Shown in pieces: positions 34,272 through 36,956 of a stretch of 36,956 bases of DNA (positions are counted from its first letter, which is position 1; each line of letters opens with the position of its first letter). The notes under the pieces are model-generated. The model was not told the DNA's origin and did no database searches. It was given only the letters and a program-made list of their open reading frames with translations. The position numbers and the translations under genes were made by a program. The DNA is from Candidatus Bathyarchaeota archaeon (lineage in GTDB: Archaea; Thermoproteota; Bathyarchaeia; TCS64; B23): NCBI GenBank assembly GCA_021161045.1, contig JAGHBJ010000074.1, positions 1 to 36,956 on the forward strand. The letters are read 5' to 3'.

Positions 34272-35627
34272 CTACCCCCTCAGCTCCCTCTTCACCTCAC
34301 CTATGGATTTGTAGAGTCTATCAACGATCTCGTCAACCTCGCCGTGGCCGACGATGAGGGGTGGAGCCACCTGTATGTGGTCGCCCCTAACTCCATCTAC
34401 GGTTCCAGAGCCTGGATAAATGAGGAGGCCATTCCTCAGGCAGGCCTCGTAGACCCTCTGGTGAACCCTCTTCTCGGGTGGGAAGGGTTTCTTAGATTCT
34501 CGATCGGCGACGAACTCTATGCCCGCGAAGAGTCCTAGGCCTCGGACATCGCCGACGATGCCATAATCATAGAGGTCTTGAAGCCTCCTCAGTAGGTGTC
34601 TCCCCATCTCCGCCGCCCTCTCTACGAGGTTGTGCCTCTCAATATACTCCATCACTGCCAATCCGACGGCGCAGGCGACGGGATGCCCCGTATAGGTGTG
34701 GCCGTGAAAGAAGGGGCTCTTAAAGGCTTCATAGACCCTCTCAGATGCGACGGCGGCTCCAAGGGGTATGTAGCCGCTGGATAGGCCCTTGGCCACAGCC
34801 ATTATGTCGGGTTCTACGCCGTAATGTTCGAGGGCGAAGCGTCTACCGGTTCTGCCGAAGCCCGTCATCACCTCATCGGCGATGAATAGAACCCCATAGC
34901 GATCACATATCTCCCTGATTATCTTGAAGTAGTCCTCAGGCGCTGGAACGGTTCCAAGGGTGGCCCCCACAACCGGCTCGGCGATGAAGGCTGAGACATA
35001 CTCGGGGCCAACAGCCTTTATAGCCGTCTCCAAGGCCCAGGCACATTCGAGGTCACAGCTCTCAGGGGTCTTCCCAAACCAGCATCGATAGCAGTAGGCG
35101 GGCGGTATATGGGGGAAGTCAAGCAGCATGGGTGTGTAGAGCCTCCGCCTCTGGATATTCCCAGACATCGATAGGGCTCCAAGGGTGTTGCCATGATAAC
35201 TCTGCCATCGAGCTATCACCTTATATCGACTCCCCTCACCCCGTTCTAGGTGGTATTGCCTCGCCATCTTGGCGGCTGACTCCGTGGCCTCCGAGCCTCC
35301 ACAGCAGAAGAAGACCCGTGTAAGGCTTGGAGGCGTGAACTCAGCTAGCTTCTCCGCACATTTCACGACGACCTCAACGGCGTGGTGGAAGCTGTGGGCG
35401 AAGGGGAGCCTCTCCAACTGCTTTAGGGCTGCATCCCAAACCTCCCTGACGCCGTAGCCGATGTTTACGCAGATGGGCCCTGAGCTCCCATCGATGTATC
35501 GATTACCGGCCTCATCCCAGACGTAGATGCCCTCCCCCCTCACCAGCTTCAGCAATGGGCCTGAACCCCTAGAGAAGAGCCTCGTCTCCACGGGGTCTAG
35601 GAAGGGTTTTCCGTCCACTGCCATCAA
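34272..35627 (-). CDS. Class III PLP aminotransferase (omega-amino acid/aspartate aminotransferase family)
   Basis: FCCGGSEATESAAKMARQY, YHGNTLGALSMSG, LFIADEVMTGFGRTGRRFA, AVAKGLSSGYIPLGA. Confidence 0.93.
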   Translation of the reverse strand: MMAVDGKPFLDPVETRLFSRGSGPLLKLVRGEGIYVWDEAGNRYIDGSSGPICVNIGYGVREVWDAALKQLERLPFAHSFHHAVEVVVKCAEKLAEFTPPSLTRVFFCCGGSEATESAAKMARQYHLERGEGSRYKVIARWQSYHGNTLGALSMSGNIQRRRLYTPMLLDFPHIPPAYCYRCWFGKTPESCDLECAWALETAIKAVGPEYVSAFIAEPVVGATLGTVPAPEDYFKIIREICDRYGVLFIADEVMTGFGRTGRRFALEHYGVEPDIMAVAKGLSSGYIPLGAAVASERVYEAFKSPFFHGHTYTGHPVACAVGLAVMEYIERHNLVERAAEMGRHLLRRLQDLYDYGIVGDVRGLGLFAGIEFVADRESKKPFPPEKRVHQRVYEACLRNGLLIYPGSGTVDGVRGDHIQVAPPLIVGHGEVDEIVDRLYKSIGEVKRELRG

Positions 35628-35735
35628 AGCCTGATATGGTTAAAGCTCTCTTAAAGATGAGGCTACAGCCCTCGTCAAGCAGCCCTGTGAGATCTATCCC
35701 ATCGACAGCCGATGGAGGTCTCCAGCACCCCGCTG

Positions 35736-36956
35736 TCAAGGGAGTATCTTACCAGGGTTTAGGATACCCCTCGGGTCGAAGGCTTTCTTAATGGCCCTCA
35801 TCAACTCCACCTGAACTGGGCCAACCTTCTCCACGAGATATTTCCTCTTCGTATAGCCTAGTCCATGCTCCCCTGAGACTGTTCCCCCGAGGCTTAGGCC
35901 TAGGTGGATGAGGTTGTCGATTATGGCTTCCAGCTTCCCAAGCCAGACTTCGCGCTCCATCTCCTCAGGCTTCACTATGATGGCGTGGACGTTTCCATCT
36001 CCGGCGTGGCCGTTGACGACGACCCTCAACCTATGCCTCTCCCCGATCCTCTCAGCCCCCTCCACATAGTCGGGTAGCCTGCTCCTCGGGACGCAGACAT
36101 CTACCTCATCGACCTCCCAGAAGGCCTTGTAGGCCTCAAAGAGGCATTTACGCCCCTCCCAAAGCTCCCTCATCCTCGCCTCTGTATCGGCTACATAGGC
36201 ATCCTCAGCTCCATGCTCCATACAGACCTCCCCGACGGTCTCCATCTGCCACTCAACCTCGGCCTCGCTGTTCCCCTCGACGCCGACTATGAGGTAGGCC
36301 TCATGCTCATCATCTGGCATACGACGCTCCAGGTATCGCTCAACCACCTCCACAGCATCCCTCGGCATATACTCAACGGCGAAGGGGACAACCCTTCGAC
36401 GGATCATCTCCGAGACAGCCCTCGCCGCATCCCTAGTCGAGTTGAAGAGGATGTAGAGGAGCGCCGAATACTCAGGCTTAGGCACCAATTTGAGGATGGC
36501 CTGGGTCACGACGGCCAGCGTCCCCTCAGACCCTATGAGGAGGTCGATGAGCTCATAGCCCGTCGAGTTCTTCACGATCTTGCCTCCAAGCTGGATGACC
36601 TCGCCGTTGGGGAGGACGGCTTCAAGGCCTTGGACATAGTCTCTCGTCACCCCATACTTCAACCCTCTGACGCCTCCGGCGTTGGTCGATATGTTTCCGC
36701 CGAGGCTTCCAGACTCCTCCCCTGGATCTGGGGGATAGAGAAGCCCAAGTTTCTCCGTCTCCTCGTGGAGCTCCATGATGAGGACTCCAGGCTCGACGAC
36801 GGCCATGAGGTTGTCCTCATCTATCTCAACGATCCGGTTCATCTCGTCGAGGCTGAGGGCTATCCCGCCGTAGATTGGGTGGGCTCCGCCGCTTAGACCC
36901 GTCCTCGAGCCCTGAGGGGTCACGGGTATTCGACGCTCATAGGCGAGCCTCAAAAC
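35736..36956 (-). CDS. FAD-binding oxidase, GlcD/D-lactate dehydrogenase-like (5' end beyond window)
   Basis: PVTPQGSRTGLSGGAHP, PPDPGEESGSLGGNISTNAGGVRGLKYG, GHAGDGNVHAIIV, GTVSGEHGLGYTKRKYL; frame open to window edge. Confidence 0.92.
   Translation of the reverse strand, partial: VLRLAYERRIPVTPQGSRTGLSGGAHPIYGGIALSLDEMNRIVEIDEDNLMAVVEPGVLIMELHEETEKLGLLYPPDPGEESGSLGGNISTNAGGVRGLKYGVTRDYVQGLEAVLPNGEVIQLGGKIVKNSTGYELIDLLIGSEGTLAVVTQAILKLVPKPEYSALLYILFNSTRDAARAVSEMIRRRVVPFAVEYMPRDAVEVVERYLERRMPDDEHEAYLIVGVEGNSEAEVEWQMETVGEVCMEHGAEDAYVADTEARMRELWEGRKCLFEAYKAFWEVDEVDVCVPRSRLPDYVEGAERIGERHRLRVVVNGHAGDGNVHAIIVKPEEMEREVWLGKLEAIIDNLIHLGLSLGGTVSGEHGLGYTKRKYLVEKVGPVQVELMRAIKKAFDPRGILNPGKILP

Noticed and set aside
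36213-36896. 227-aa plus-strand ORF
   Set aside because: Antisense to the strongly conserved GlcD-like oxidase; composition is typical of a shadow ORF.
1-36956. tRNA/rRNA genes, CRISPR arrays, IS elements, prophage or toxin-antitoxin modules
   Set aside because: No TPsiC-like tRNA ends with cloverleaf context, no regularly spaced repeats, no transposase/integrase or defence proteins recognised by eye; a tRNAscan or CRISPR search was not possible.

Overview
Gene-dense archaeal chromosomal segment. Leaderless or short-leader genes behind TATA boxes, an archaeal HMG-CoA synthase/thiolase/DUF35 operon, an EndA splicing endonuclease, a GPN GTPase and an archaeal-type GlyRS all point to Archaea. 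AGG/AGA-rich codon usage suggests a Thermoproteota/Bathyarchaeia-like lineage, but that placement is inference. I support about 44 protein-coding genes, including two small ones missing from the ORF track (a rubredoxin and a zinc-ribbon microprotein). I saw no rRNA, tRNA, CRISPR array, integrase or transposase. Main blocks: (i) guanidine chemistry: amidohydrolase, DDAH-like, arginine-deiminase-like, cDPG-synthetase-like GTPase; (ii) TlpA/CcdA thiol redox plus a GNAT gene with two compensating frameshifts; (iii) EndA/PhoU-like, OCD, GPN GTPase, divergent INO1; (iv) surface glycan/lipid genes: GT2, pyruvyltransferase, flippase-like, Gfo/Idh, DUF362; (v) mevalonate entry operon; (vi) O2/superoxide defence: ferritin-like gene, and rubrerythrin-rubredoxin-FDP-SOR divergent from an Lrp regulator; (vii) UxaA dehydratase, AGT, ACD beta, a 751-aa uncharacterised membrane protein, class III aminotransferase, GlcD-like oxidase. 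The most interesting observation is the operon thiolase: Gln sits where the nucleophilic Cys should be, GHP has become GNP, and AHN has become AEN, while its HMG-CoA synthase and DUF35 partners keep their key residues. Secondary leads are an INO1 homolog lacking the GDDIKSQ lysine, palindromic operator candidates, and a roughly 550-bp region with a strong predicted hairpin and a membrane-protein remnant. All homology calls are by eye, without database searches.
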